Assembly (NCBI RefSeq): GCF_037975245.1
Contig: NC_092574.1
Location: forward strand, 21,913,713 to 21,977,712
Source: Apostichopus japonicus
Lineage: Eukaryota; Echinodermata; Holothuroidea; Aspidochirotida; Stichopodidae
Length of the DNA: 64,000 nt
Direction of reading: 5' to 3'
Part shown: in pieces, positions 49,301-60,364 of the stretch
Position numbering within the stretch: position 1 is the first letter of the stretch
Layout: the number at the start of each line of letters is the position of its first letter
Program-made: the position numbers and the translations under genes
The notes under the pieces: model-generated
What the model was told of the DNA's origin: nothing
The model's database searches: none
What the model saw: only the letters and a program-made list of their open reading frames with translations

Positions 49301-51248
49301 GGTGTATGTTCTGGCGGGGGGGGGGGGGGGGCATGCTATATGTTCTTCAACCATTTCCAGTTAGTATCGTTTGTTCACAAATGGCTGAAGTAAGGAGTTG
49401 AATGTCATTAGTTCTTGTTACTGTACTATAAGGTGATTGGAACAGCAACTGCTACTAGCTGGGCTGTCTTCCTCACTGCTATATGTTTAGTTGGTAACCT
49501 ATGTAGTTTGCTTGGATCTCACAATATGCCTTGTTTTATCAGACATGTACAGAATTGAGTCTTTATTGTCATCTCTGTTACAGGCCAAGAGACAGAGAAC
49601 GGAGAGGAAGATATTCCAAAGACAGCTCCAGGGAACGAGATAAGAAACACAGAGAGAGGAGCCATGATAGAGATAAGGAACGTGACAGGAAATCCAGGGA
49701 TAAAGAAGACAGACATAGGAAACGGTAAAACATGGCCCCTTCCTCTCCAGCCCCCCACCTCCCCTCCCCCACAAAGAAAGCTTAGGGATAGTGATAAAAA
49801 ACAGAGATACGACCCACGATAGAGATAAGGATCGAGACAGGAAATCCAGGGATAAAGAAGACAGACATAGGAAACGGTAAAACATGGCCCCTTCCTCCCC
49901 AGCCCCCCACCTCCCCTCCCCCACAAAGAAAGCTTAGGGATAGTGATAAAAAACAGATGGGACCCACGATAGAGATAAGGATCGAGACAGGAAATCCAGG
50001 GATAAAGAAGACCGACATAGGAAACGGTAACACATGGCCCCTTCCTCCCCAGCCCCCCACCTCCCCTCCCCCACAAAGAAAGCTTAGGGATAGTGATAAA
50101 AAACAGAGATACGACCCACGATAGAGATAAGGATCGAGACAGGAAATCCAGGGATAAAGAAGACAGACATAGGAAACGGTAAAACATGGCCCCTTCCTCC
50201 CCAGCCCCCCACCTCCCCTCCCCCACAAAGAAAGCTTAGGGATAGTGATAAAAAACAGATGGGACCCACGATAGAGATAAGGATCGAGACAGGAAATCCA
50301 GGGATAAAGAAGACCGACATAGGAAACGGTAACACATGGCCCCCCTCTCCCTCCCAATCCCCCCCCTCACCATCAGTAAGAATATAAGATTATTATATAT
50401 TTATTTTATTAGTAAGGTTATAGACACTTATCCCATTTCCTCCTGAGGTTTTGGAAAATTTGATCAAAGTTACGCAGAATAAGTCACAAAGTTAAGACAC
50501 TCCTATAGAGTCTTCTCTTACAAACTACATGTTATCAATTCAGTGAGTGAGGAGGGTCTTTAATTGTGATGGATTCAGCCTTTTGCTCAGAGGGAATGCT
50601 GTTGCAAGAAGTTTACATTTACTAATTGTAGACTCTCTATATGGAGTATTTTATATTTTACTGACCTGTAACCTGGTTCTCATCATTCAAGCCGTACTGA
50701 CAAAGAAATTTGAACTGTTGTAGCTCTAAGAGGTGAGTTGATAGGCTGATGAAATCATTGTAAAGAGAGCAATTGCATAAGTAATGGCTTCTGCCCTTTG
50801 CAGGATCATGGTGATGAGGTAGAGGGATAAGAACAATAATGCCAAACTTGAAGAACATTGGATCCTCCCTATTACAGGTGATGAAGACGTTATGAGATCA
50901 ATAGTGAATTCAGTGAATTCAGCTCAAAAGTGAATTCAGTTTTTCAGGTGGTGTAATGAAAAAGGGTTTGAAAGGGAACGTTTTCTTCCGTTCTATGCCC
51001 GTGGATATTTATTAGACGGTCATAGAGGATGGTGGCTGTATCGTACGATTTCAAAGATTTTTCCTTTCTCTCATTTGTTTCTACTGCTCTACAGAAAAGA
51101 CAGGGATGAGGAGAGATCAGACGGGCATCGTAGTTCCAGGCACAAACGTAGCAAACACTCGCATCGCGATTCAGAGAAGGAGGACAGGTCTAGTTCCCAC
51201 GGTCGAGATGAAATGGGCAAGGATCTGGTTATAGCAGACTCAATATGA
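37392..51248 (+). CDS. FIP1L1: FIP1L1 (Fip1), CPSF polyadenylation factor subunit
   Basis: Sixteen coding exons: 37392-37428, 38834-38864, 39553-39667, 40313-40455, 40671-40732, 41212-41343, 42282-42382, 42715-42760, 43107-43275, 45221-45330, 45898-46011, 46717-46968, 47682-47892, 48991-49089, 49584-49724, 51095-51248. All are GT-AG and the phases chain to 638 residues; human has 594. An acidic N-terminus ([12 protein letters not shown], then an Asp/Glu tract and [13 protein letters not shown]) precedes the Fip1 motif at about residues 174-207 ([20 protein letters not shown]). Next come [17 protein letters not shown], a long Pro/Gly/Met-rich region, and an Arg/Asp/Glu/Lys-rich tail. Fip1 joins CPSF30 in the mRNA 3'-end processing complex, recruits poly(A) polymerase through its acidic segment, and binds U-rich RNA through its basic tail. 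It acts in the nucleus. The ATG at 37392 is chosen because the tiny first exon ends in the conserved DRWLYG. The exon at 49584-49724 is followed by an array of partial copies of itself. Confidence 0.96.
41731..41971. repeat. Degenerate minisatellite, unit about 17 bp (aggcctagatgaagatt)
   Basis: About a dozen imperfect units of aggcctagatgaagatt lie between two copies of a longer motif, ggcctagccta then gtgaagatgagta, at both ends of the array. It lies in the FIP1L1 intron after exon 41212-41343. It is rich in the TAGGCCTA palindrome seen elsewhere in the window. Confidence 0.88.
43851..45185. mobile_element. Non-autonomous hAT-type element, 1,335 bp
   Basis: The inverted ends are TAGGGTTGTGCGG and CCGCACAACGCTA. 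The identical 8-bp repeat gttgtagt flanks it at 43843-43850 and 45186-45193. Multiple subterminal copies of ACCGGT (for example ataccggtattg) cluster in both ends and probably mark transposase-binding sites. There is no transposase ORF. It lies in the FIP1L1 intron between exons 43107-43275 and 45221-45330, ending only 35 bp before the next exon. Confidence 0.92.
46252..46365 (+). repeat. Retroelement tail fragment (copy 2)
   Basis: It carries gatcctgctagga, ccaacttacttttacacattc and then ctctagtggataagcagttt. The first part matches 131-205; the last part matches 63440-63535 (ttgagtggatacgcagttt). This ties the three pieces to one family. It lies in a FIP1L1 intron. Confidence 0.55.
47305..47505 (+). 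mobile_element. LINE (CR1/L2-like) 3' fragment
   Basis: The plus strand encodes [20 protein letters not shown] followed by a [13 protein letters not shown]-like end and a stop. This is the standard C-terminal end of many animal LINE polymerases (YG.RSFS..APKLWNSLP...FK..LK..L). About 80 bp further on there is a short cattcattcat run, typical of CR1/L2 tails. It lies in a FIP1L1 intron and is truncated at its 5' end. Confidence 0.82.
48588..48630 (+). repeat. Diverged retroelement tail fragment (copy 3)
   Basis: The text gaagaatatcctgctagcat followed by caaagc...ggcc is a degraded form of the motif at 140-175 and 46262-46295. It lies in the FIP1L1 intron before exon 48991-49089. Confidence 0.35.
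49660..50330 (+). repeat. Tandem array of the 3' end of FIP1L1 exon 15 with its splice donor
   Basis: The last ~65 nt of exon 49584-49724, its donor (AACG|gtaa) and about 80 bp of pyrimidine-rich intron are repeated four more times. The landmark aacggtaa lies at 49721, 49873, 50023, 50175 and 50325, so spacings alternate 152, 150, 152, 150. Units are of two types: A (agagatacg, agacagac, gtaaaac) and B (agatggg, agaccgac, gtaacac). The array is therefore a 302-bp A-B dimer present twice after the parent exon. Confidence 0.95.
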
Positions 51249-52110
51249 TGTGTATGCGTCTGTGTGTGCGTCTGTCATTTAACTAGCAAGATTCTTGAAA
51301 GATCCAGATGGCAGTGGGGTCTGCTGGAAATGTCGTTATGAGTATTCGGTGCCTTTGGCGAGATCTAAAAGCTATTTACTTCTTGGCAAGAACAGCCAAC
51401 AATATGGAAGAATCGTTTCATTTAGTCACCAGATCCTCAAGAAGACTTTTTGAGTTGTCACAATTCGAGAATGACTAAATGTGCGATTCAGTTTCCTCAA
51501 AGCTTTTGTAAAAGAGATTTCTGTACGTTCAAGACTGGTTATTGGAGAGATGGAACGTGGTCAGGTGATGCCTGTTGAGTGCATTGAGCAGCTGAGCTCA
51601 TATAGGCAAAGGCCTTGAAACTGGGGCAAGGACACTACGAGCCAGAAACATTTAGTTGTTTTTCCCTATCCACAGCTAATAAACTCAAAATCCTTTAGTT
51701 TTACTTTGTCCAATAGGAATTTTGGAACATAATTTTGTTTCCTAGTCTGTGTGACATTCTTCTTTGCATTTTTGTAGGTACTGGTTGCTTCTGCTATTTC
51801 ATTGACCAGCAATGGTCTCAGACATGACAACATATTTAAATGCAGGTGTTATGCCGTAATGACCAATCACTGGTCTGTGATAAAACTGTGTGGGTTGATG
51901 AAGTCATGTGCTAGATAGAAATTGCAATATGAAGATGCCATATGAGAGAAGTTCCACAACAAAAGTATGTTTATTCCTCTGGGATCACTTATATACAGAT
52001 TGAGAGACAGTGCTAGTTAGCAAGGTTCCATTTAGTGTTACATCAATGATGATTACATGTAACTGCACTGAGCCCGACCTCACAATAAAGAGAATTGTTC
52101 TGTAATTGCC
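51249..52110 (+). other. FIP1L1: Inferred FIP1L1 3' untranslated region
   Basis: After the FIP1L1 stop there is no further coding signal. AATAAA at 52084-52089 is a likely poly(A) signal, giving a 3' UTR of about 0.85 kb; an earlier AATAAA lies near 51679. Confidence 0.55.
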
Positions 52111-53704
52111 TATTTGATCATCTGGATGCCCCAGTCATCACAGAACAGTGGGAGAGTCTTGACCGATGCTATAAGAAGCCACCAATGGCAAAGCAGTGAT
52201 GCACAACAGAATCACTCCATGTAAATCATGATTTTAATATTTTGGAATGAGAAATCATTAAATGGCAAATGGTCAGTTGGAAGTGTCCAGATTGTTTTTA
52301 CTTTGAATGTCATTCTTTTGAGAACATATTAATGCATTTTATAGGTTCTTTGGAAGACAGTATATGCATGTACATTCGTGGGGAAATGTGAGGCAGGGGG
52401 GTTATACTATGTAACCTGTTTGATAGTTTAATCATCAATACAGTGTCCATGTAAACATTAAACACAAGTCCTGTACTCTGAACATGCTGTCCATACCCAA
52501 GTCAGCCATAGGGGGGGGGGGTATTTGTTACTTTGTAATACCCTGGTCATCTTTTGCTCAGGGGAAAGAAAAGCTTGTCAAAATGAGCTAGATATATTTT
52601 TGTGAGATGTGCATTTGTGTATTTTCTGTCAAGTTTCATAAAATCTAGAAGACTGAACTGTACACAAAAATTTAGAACATGAATAGGCAGTTATCAGTAA
52701 TGCCTCAAAACAATTAAAGATAAATATTTCCCTGGTGATTTTATTTCCTGTGGGTCAGAATGGCTAGACTTCGGAATAATTTCATTAATCGAGGGCTCAT
52801 TTAAAATGTATCAGGGAATAAATAAATTACCTAGAAAATACCAAACTTTTTAACAATGGGTGAAAAGTCTTCAAATTTTGGGCATATTTTGAGGTTATAC
52901 TGAATGCTGTGTAAATGCAAAATACTTGCATTTTATGAGTAATTTCTTGACCAAGTTACAAAATGATAAAGAATGTGCTTATAGGACTGAAATTTTATCA
53001 AAAGTAACAACTTTTGTGGAATATTTGCAAAACAAGTTTTGTGTCTTTGGGGTTAGTTCCCATTTTCATATATTGTTCGGTTTCTTTTTGTTTTCTTTTT
53101 CTGTGTGTTGTTTATATCTTACTGAAGACAACAAGCATCGTTGATGAATTACCTTAAGCGGCATTTTTTGATAAACACTCAACTCTTGAAACAATCTTGT
53201 GTTGTCTCTGTTTACAAAGATGCAGAGGTAAAGTGGATGAAAACAAGCCTCACAATCCTTCCGATCACAGTCTTTAGTTTTGTGTTGACTTCTTTCTTTG
53301 CCTAATCTCAGCACTACAAAAATATAGCAAAATTCGTTTGTGTTGTCCATTAACATCACACAATGTGTAAAGAGATAAATAAAACATGTAACACGTTTGC
53401 AATGTGAACCAAGAATTTTTGCAATGTGAACCAAGTTAAGACCAAATATTTTGCCATCTCCTCCTTGTCACCCTCTTCTCTCCCATCCCTCCCCCCCCCC
53501 CCCCCCCATCAAACCCAGTGCTAATTATGTCTTCATCATCAACACCTGTTGTCGTTAAAAAAATGACATTACAAGTCATACCATATTTGTCTCTTCATTT
53601 TTTAATATATTTGTAGTGTAATTTTATTTTACTCTTGAAATTTTGAGGACTGATCAATTGTAACACTTGAGAACCTTTCACACACAAACATCTACTTTCA
53701 AACT

Positions 53705-53868
53705 GCAGTTCATGTAAAATTTGATAAGTAAACTTCATTTGGCAAAAGATAACTTTATCGCAGTTCATGTCAAATTCGATGAGTAAACTTCATTAGGCAA
53801 AAGATATCTTTATGGCAGTTCATGTCAAATTTGATGAGTAAACTTTAGGCAAAAGATATCTTTATCGT
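53705..53868. repeat. 55-bp direct repeat, three copies
   Basis: Units start gcagttcatgt at 53705, 53760 and 53815 and share gatgagtaaactt and ggcaaaagata. The third copy lacks about five bases. Confidence 0.9.
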
Positions 53869-54439
53869 CGCATGTATGCACATGTAAGATTTACTCTCAA
53901 GAGAATGAAAGACCCAGTGTGTTTACCTACATGACTGATATATGCACCTTTATAAGTCATGACATCTGACCAATCAGCAAAAAGGTTCCACAATTAGCTT
54001 GATACTTCGAGTAGACCGTTACACAAGGTGACTAATAACTGTAAATTTGCAACTGGTTCCTCATATGAATATTTTAGGTAACACAATTGGAGTTTACCCC
54101 AACTATTTGCAAAAGGAATGATTTCAAATCACAAATTTGATTGTGTATCTCTCCCCCTTCCCCCCCCCCTCCCTAATTCACATCCTTAACCTCATCCATC
54201 AATAAATCTCAATCCTTCCAACCTAGATTGATATGATCTTTATTTAACTAAAAGCTATAGAACTTACATACTTTCAGTATGTAAACTGCTGTTAACACAA
54301 TCCTGTATGAATTACACTACATTTGCAACATTCATGATTTTAATATTCTGTGGCTTGATGAACAGATTCCTTAAAGAAGCTTGATGTGTTACAATGCTAA
54401 CATTAGTTAACGAATGCTTTGCCCAGCACGAGACAGTGT

Positions 54440-54720
54440 TTTTGACATTAATCAAACGTCCTTTGAGGTCAACGTAGGTCAAAGACTGAATACCATGTAA
54501 ATACTATAGCTCAAAGGGAAAGCTTGGTTGAACTTGTGAGTACAAAACCCCTTTTGTTTTTGTAGCCAAAGGTTGTTTAAGGTCAACAGAGGTTATAATC
54601 TGAAAACCTTGTTATCAGGATAACTTCAAAAGTAAAATTTAGATGCAATTTCATACTTGGTATTTGGATCCACCTCACAGACCCTTATTGACTACAAAAA
54701 CCTTGTTTGCGGTTTTACAT
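54440..54720. repeat. TGACC-type repeat block, opposite orientation to 30330-30870
   Basis: Landmarks such as tttgaggtcaacgtaggtca, 'aaggtcaacagaggt' and 'tctgaaaaccttgtta' are reverse complements of the motifs in the 30.4-kb repeat. It is degenerate. Confidence 0.55.
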
Positions 54721-55115
54721 TAAATATTCTGATGTGAAATTTGGCAAGGAACCATTAAGCTGGTTGGTCACCAAATTTCTGTCACACAGGCTTTCTAAAC
54801 AAAGTTTGAAGCTCAATATATAACATTCTCCAAACATGGCTGCAGCTATTTCATGTTGCTTTATTCACTGACGATGACAACCAGTACATTAGAAAGATGG
54901 CGAGTAAATCACCTTCCAGAGGTGAAAAAAACAAGGCTGTTGTCGCTCAATATAATATGTACAGTTCATTTCCATGCTTCCTTCTTCAAGAGCCATCCAC
55001 AGAAAACAGTCCCTGGAGGGCAAAATCATTTGCTAGCCTCCTTTTTTATTTCCTTTCTCTTTTTGTTTGGTGGTTGAACATTCAAGGTTTCATAGCCTCT
55101 TTCTTGGTTGGAGTT

Positions 55116-58077
55116 TCAGCTGTCTTTCGTTTTACCTTTGTACTTTGAAGGAGTACTGAAACCTTTAGGGGCCACATCTTTATGCTGTCTTTGCGTTGAG
55201 AGATTGCGTTGTCGTTCCCGTAGGAAGCTCATGACAGCTGGTGATTGAGTGAGAGCCTGCAAAAGGAGCAACGAGAAAGACAAATAATGGAAATTGCAAA
55301 ATGGTGCAAAAAGGAATCACAAGCCTCGATCATTTTCATATAGTGAGTTGCCTGTGTTCCCCGAGTAAACTAAGTATTTAGCTTTCTTGCTGTGTAGTTA
55401 ATGTAGGTACAGAACCTTGGCAAAGGCATTCCATTATCATAATGAATAAGAACAGTACATACTAATTCTTGTTTTCATTTCTTAGACACACGTTATAACG
55501 TCTGCATTGACATATCTTTACTGACCATGACTAAACCTTTTAGATAAAGCCAATATGTATGATGCATGGTGTCAACACAAGGAGGTGAAGACATGTCCAC
55601 AAAGGCAAATAAAGAAAAAATAATACAAATAACATGACAAAACCAAGCATCGATATCTAGCATAATATATGTCAGTTTTAGACTTGGCTGAAGTCCTCCA
55701 TGTTGCATCCAACGACAACTGTAACAGACAGATTTTGCTGGGAATATTTGAGGTCTTGCATATCATTTGCATGGTTTTCCTATGTCGATTCACGTTTCTT
55801 TCAGTATGAACATGAGTTGACAGAGAATATGTTAAATATTCTTTGTCAAATGTTTCTAATTTCTAATTCAAACATTAACCGTTTTATCATATTTGGGCAC
55901 TATGTTGCTATCTCATAAAGATCATCAATATTGCCACTCAAATATGCTAGAAAGTTAGACACTGGTCACTTATGCTCAAAATGTTGCCAAGCATTTTACT
56001 GCCACTATAAAAGCAGTTAGTCTCCATAATGAGATATTTAATTTTTGTCTTGTTTAATACTGTTTAACGGATGGGAGTAATTTGGAGGACCAGAGCGAGC
56101 CTCTTGGGGACAACTTAAGTCATTTTTAGCATGGTACACATTGGGACCAATATTGATGGTACAATGTGACAGTACCATCAACAATGATAAACCATGATAG
56201 ATAAGGTACACTCAGAACATATTCATCTGTTTATACTTAGTCCACCAAACTTCCAAGTCTCGATATGAGGAAGTTGGACAAAAATTTCAATGAGCTTGCA
56301 AATGATATGCATATTAAACAGTTCAGATACACTGACTACATAAAAGCAATTTGATAGTCAGGGACCATTGCTTGACTTTTGAAATGGGCAAAATATAGAT
56401 GACCTTAAAAGCTGCATTTTGTATTTAAATAATGCAAAATCTCAAGACCAACTCTTGAAAGATAGAACGAAAAACACACAAACCTGCACGAAAAATGAAG
56501 ACATTACGCATTAACTTATGTATATACGAATATTAAATCTGTGGGACACAAAATTGTCTTTGTTTCACTAAAGAGTGTATGTAAACTTCCTTATGTAAAG
56601 AGTAGCCAAGTGGTTCTAATCTATCCAATGTAGATCTCTTACTGAGGGGGATTGAATTATGTCAGAATATTAGTTTGAATCAATTGATGTCAAAATGTAG
56701 CTACATAATACTTAAAAACAACTTTGACAGTTTAAGCCCTTGCACTTAGCCCTTCTTTAAGGGGATGCTCAGAGCTAAACTAACAGAATTTAAGTTAACT
56801 GATTAGAAGTGGCTGTTATCATTCTGCCTATGAGTCAAGAGCTTCTCTTCACTTTAAGGTTTATGCTAGGTCCATGGTTACGGTAACACAATTTACCTGC
56901 TTCTTTTCATTCAGAATCTCTTCCAGCATTTGAGGCAGGCTTACTGGATCGTTGATCTCTAGGATCTCTGGTAGCTGAGAGGTTGGAATGTTCGCTGCAT
57001 AACGATGGGCAGGGTCCTGGGAAAGTACAAAACAAACCATCATCTGTCGTCAACAGAAAACTCATCCTACAATGACTGGACAAACTCTACTTCAAATTTA
57101 CCACAAACTTTAGAAGAAGTTGTCAAGTTCAAATGGAACCACAGTGAAATAATCTGTTGCATGACAGATTTGTGAGTTAAAATTAACATTCATTTATCAT
57201 TTAAGTGAGTTCCATGTGCTGAGGAAGACACTTGTAATCAAAATCTAGTACCAAACTGAGTCTATTTCAGAGCTGGATCTGCTGTATACTGGCAACAACA
57301 GTACGACACAAACATTCTGAAGGATAGTTTACATGTTGTATAGGGAGACCACAGTATGACATTGTCTATTCATGGATGAAATATACTGTACAAAATCTAT
57401 ATTACTCATGTCAAGTACATCAAACTATTTATTGCAGACTAAATGAAAGGCATACAGTGGGAAGGGTCCATAAAGGGGATGGGAAGGGGGAGAAGTGAGG
57501 GACATAAAGGTAGAGTAACTTAAGGTGGAGGAGCTTGAGATTCTTCCTCAGAAGGGGTGTCCAAGAGGCAATTTTAGCAAATAACTTTAGCAGTCTTTGA
57601 GCATTTGTAATAAGGTTATTTCATCTCTATTATTTAATTTTACTATCAAAAATACTGCAAGGATTACAGTTTGAGATATATGCGAAACTAAAAGTGATCT
57701 TTTGATTGCCTGGCACTATTTTCATAACTTGAAAGGATCAAGATGAATGATCAATCAAAGCCATGCAAAAGGGGTTGGGGGGGGGGTGAGAAATCCCATC
57801 CCTCACCATTCCTACTGATACACTTTGTTGAGCGACCAGGCACAATTCAAACTACTTTGGTTAGCCCTGATTACCCATACACGTACAGTATTTTCGGCAA
57901 TTACCAGATGGATAGGGTTTTCAAATGTGAAGTAGGTGAATAATGTTGGGTGTATGTTGCTTATAAGTTTTAGGTGGCAGTACCAATGGTCAAACTAGTC
58001 AATATAGACACAGGACTTGAAAGGACACTGACATTGTGAATGCTTACTTCACCCAGAAGATCCGAGTATCCGTTCAT
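55116..58077 (-). CDS. Small three-exon gene, predicted 96-residue protein, not recognised
   Basis: Three exons join in phase 0: 58048-58077 (MNGYSDLLGE), 56897-57016 (starting DPAHRYAANIPTSQLPEIL) and 55116-55256 (ending GKTKDS, then TGA). All borders are clean GT-AG. The middle has SLPQMLEEILNEKKQ, which looks like a short helix; the C-terminal third is basic and polar (FLRERQRNL, then PSKYKGKTKDS). The first exon seems to start at an acceptor near 58112; an in-frame TGA lies between that acceptor and the ATG, supporting this start. A different acceptor could however join further upstream coding exons (the frame reads SLYLHWFA before the ATG). A minus-strand AATAAA at 55050-55045 would give a short 3' UTR. 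I do not know the family and assign no function. The exon chain is likely real; the N-terminus is uncertain. Confidence 0.65.
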
Positions 58078-58112
58078 GGCAAACCAGTGCAGATAAAGAC
58101 TTCAAATCACAC

Positions 58113-58643
58113 CTGTGAATTGTAAGATAAAATTTCTTTTGGTAGCTGATCTCATTCAACTATACAATTTCATACAAACATACCCATGAAAGAGTAATGT
58201 AGCACATATTATTATATTTGGCAAATGGAAGATTATGCAGACCACTTAGTAATTTACAAACTAAAGAAATCTTACAATAACAGGGCTTGACATGGAGATG
58301 GCATGCCCATCATTGGGAAGCTAGACATTTTAGAGAGCACTGACAGCACATACATGAGTAAACTATTGGGGCACAAATGGTGCAAATCTCTCATTTTCAT
58401 GGGTACCCATGGTACAGCTCCCTATTGATTTCCTATGTCCATTGAGTTCAAAGAGGAAATTTACAAATAGATATCCACCATAAATTTTCATTTGGGTGCC
58501 AAAGTTGTCCTCACTATAAGAGGCTGCTTTCTACTATCTTCTAGTTCCTAGGCTAGAGTTAATGGTACTGCATATAATCTACAGTTGACAGATTAATTTG
58601 AAATGTAAATATCCCTGATAGCAAAAAGGTTGTACATCATTTT
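58113..58643. other. Region upstream of the small gene
   Basis: No coding exon or repeat is recognisable. It may hold the intron leading to a noncoding first exon of the gene at 55116-58077. Confidence 0.3.
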
Positions 58644-59520
58644 GTGCAATCTATAGTAACAAGGGTATGCACACTACCATCCTATGTCTGTAAAAGACCA
58701 TCCTATGTCTGTATAAAATCACTGGTACGACCACACCTTGATTATGGAGTGCAAGTATGGAGGCCATACTTAAAGAAAGATATAAATTTAATAGAAGGAG
58801 TGGGCTTGAGGAACAAAAGCTATGAGGAGAGGCTTAGAGAGCTGGATCTATTCTCAATGCAAAAAAGACACCTTCGACAAGACTTAATCACAATGTACAA
58901 CATTATTAACAGGAATATTGATATAGACATGAAACAAATAATTGAGTTTCTGGAACTATCAACAGCAAAGGAAAAAAATGGCCAAAACAAGCAGTGGCAT
59001 AGGAAGGTACTTTTGAGTGGAGGGGCTGAAGACTGATGTCCGGCCTGGGGGAGGGGTCTAAGGGGAGGGGGGCCCCCTCCCCCTTTGGAATTTTTTTGTA
59101 TTTCCAGGTGGCCTCAGATGCAATTTGGTGCAACATGCTCACACTTCAACACCCACTCCATTTTGTAAATAATTTTGCATTTTCACCTGGCCTTAGATGC
59201 AATTTGGAGCTCCAAATGAGATTTTCTTCTCATTTGGAAATGAAAAAGGGGTTTTCTGACTTGCGGAGCGGGGGGGCGGAATGATACTTCCGCCCCCCAT
59301 ATTTTTTACTGGGGGGCTGGCACCCCCCAGCCCCCCCTGGTTCCTACGCCCTTGAAAACAAGTGAGACTAGAAATAAGAAGAAATTCGTATATTTGCCGA
59401 ATTCGGAAAGTGTGGAACAAACTGCCAGATCATGTAATTACAGTTAAGTCATTAAACCAGTTTAAAACCAGGCTAGCCAGCAACAGGATCTTTAAGGGTC
59501 ACGAGACCTTCTATACTGGC
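58644..59520 (+). mobile_element. LINE reverse transcriptase fragment, split by a MITE
   Basis: The left part (58644-58991) encodes SLVRPHLDYGVQVWRPYLKK, then NKSYEERLRELDLFSMQKR. The right part (59363-59520) encodes RLEIRRNSYICRIRKVWNKL, then FKTRL. Both belong to the same polymerase C-terminal region as the fragment at 35866-36277. A 363-bp hAT-like MITE sits between them. The two halves are in different frames even after discounting the insert, and a stop falls at the junction, so the copy was already decayed. Confidence 0.87.
58992..59354. mobile_element. hAT-like MITE, 363 bp, inserted in a LINE fragment
   Basis: The inverted ends are CAGTGGCATAGGAA and TTCCTACGCCCTTG, imperfect partners. 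The exact 8-bp repeat aaaacaag flanks it at 58984-58991 and 59355-59362. It contains G and C runs near its right end and has no transposase. Confidence 0.9.
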
Positions 59521-60364
59521 TTAAGAGCCATTCTTCAAGCACCAACGCAGAGAAGAGTGGCCATCCAGGTAAAATACTCTTTTTATCTCACGATAAAGCC
59601 TAGCTATCATTGTGACAGCCTTACCTGTGTTCTGAGGGCCTAAGTTAAGGGGCTGAAAGGCTGAAGTAAGGCTATGGTACTATCAATATCATGCCTGTCT
59701 TGGAAGTTGGACTGTGACTGAGGCAGTGAGTGTTGGCCTAGTGTAATGTTAGGCCTACAGTAGGCTAAAGACTAGGCCTATAGAAGACCTACTGTGTCCT
59801 GTGTCCGGCTACTGTACTGTAGCCTATGTTCCTACTAAGTAATAGCCCAAGACCATAGAAATTTAACTACTTCAATTTCTATGCCCAAGAACTTAAGAGT
59901 AAGACTGAGTTAGACTAGGTCCTAATTTGAACTACTGCTTAGCCTACTGTACTACTAGTACTACTAATTAGTGTTCGGCCAACACAACAGGTTTATGCAT
60001 ACTCTTGTCTTGGTCTTTAGCCTAGGACTGTAACTACTAACTAATAAGGCGACAACCAAAGGCCGTCGTTTCATTGTCTTGTTTCTCTTACCTCGTTACG
60101 ACAGCTCCTTGTCTGTTTAGTTACATTGAATCCTGAATTAAATCATGTCTTTTAGTACAGTTAACACACTGGCCGTTCTTCTGACTGAAGCAGTGTTATT
60201 GTCAGCAGATTGTCGTTCATGATTTCGCAATCTTACAGCTATACAAAAACGGTCAGTCTACATTCAGTTTTGGGTAAACTTTCAAGCAACTTTGGTGGTG
60301 CTCCCTGCTTGAAACTCCCAGAACTATACTCGACAAAACCCAAATATCAATATAGGCCCAAGCG
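59521..60364. other. Region with many TAGGCCTA-like palindromes
   Basis: It follows the LINE 3' tail. Short palindromes of the taggccta type recur around 59745-60020 without a regular period. No gene was recognised. Confidence 0.4.

Larger units (their letters stand above)
52111..55044. other. Intergenic region between convergent genes
   Basis: It lies between FIP1L1 (plus) and the small unnamed gene (minus). It contains the 55-bp triplicate, a C run near 53490 and a TGACC-type repeat block. Open frames here are short, with no recognisable domain. Confidence 0.5.

Noticed and set aside
49499-50357. Long minus-strand open frames (up to 235 codons) with repeated LSRSLSLSW-like and GGGEVGGW-like text
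   Set aside because: They are the antisense translation of the 150/152-bp FIP1L1 exon-end array; the frame stays open only because the repeat does.
53485-53508. Homopolymer C/G runs (also near 20705, 38975, 49315, 61030, 61165) as special structures
   Set aside because: They are simple homopolymers, common in the MITEs and introns here; quadruplex formation is possible but nothing marks them as functional, and some lengths may be sequencing artefacts.
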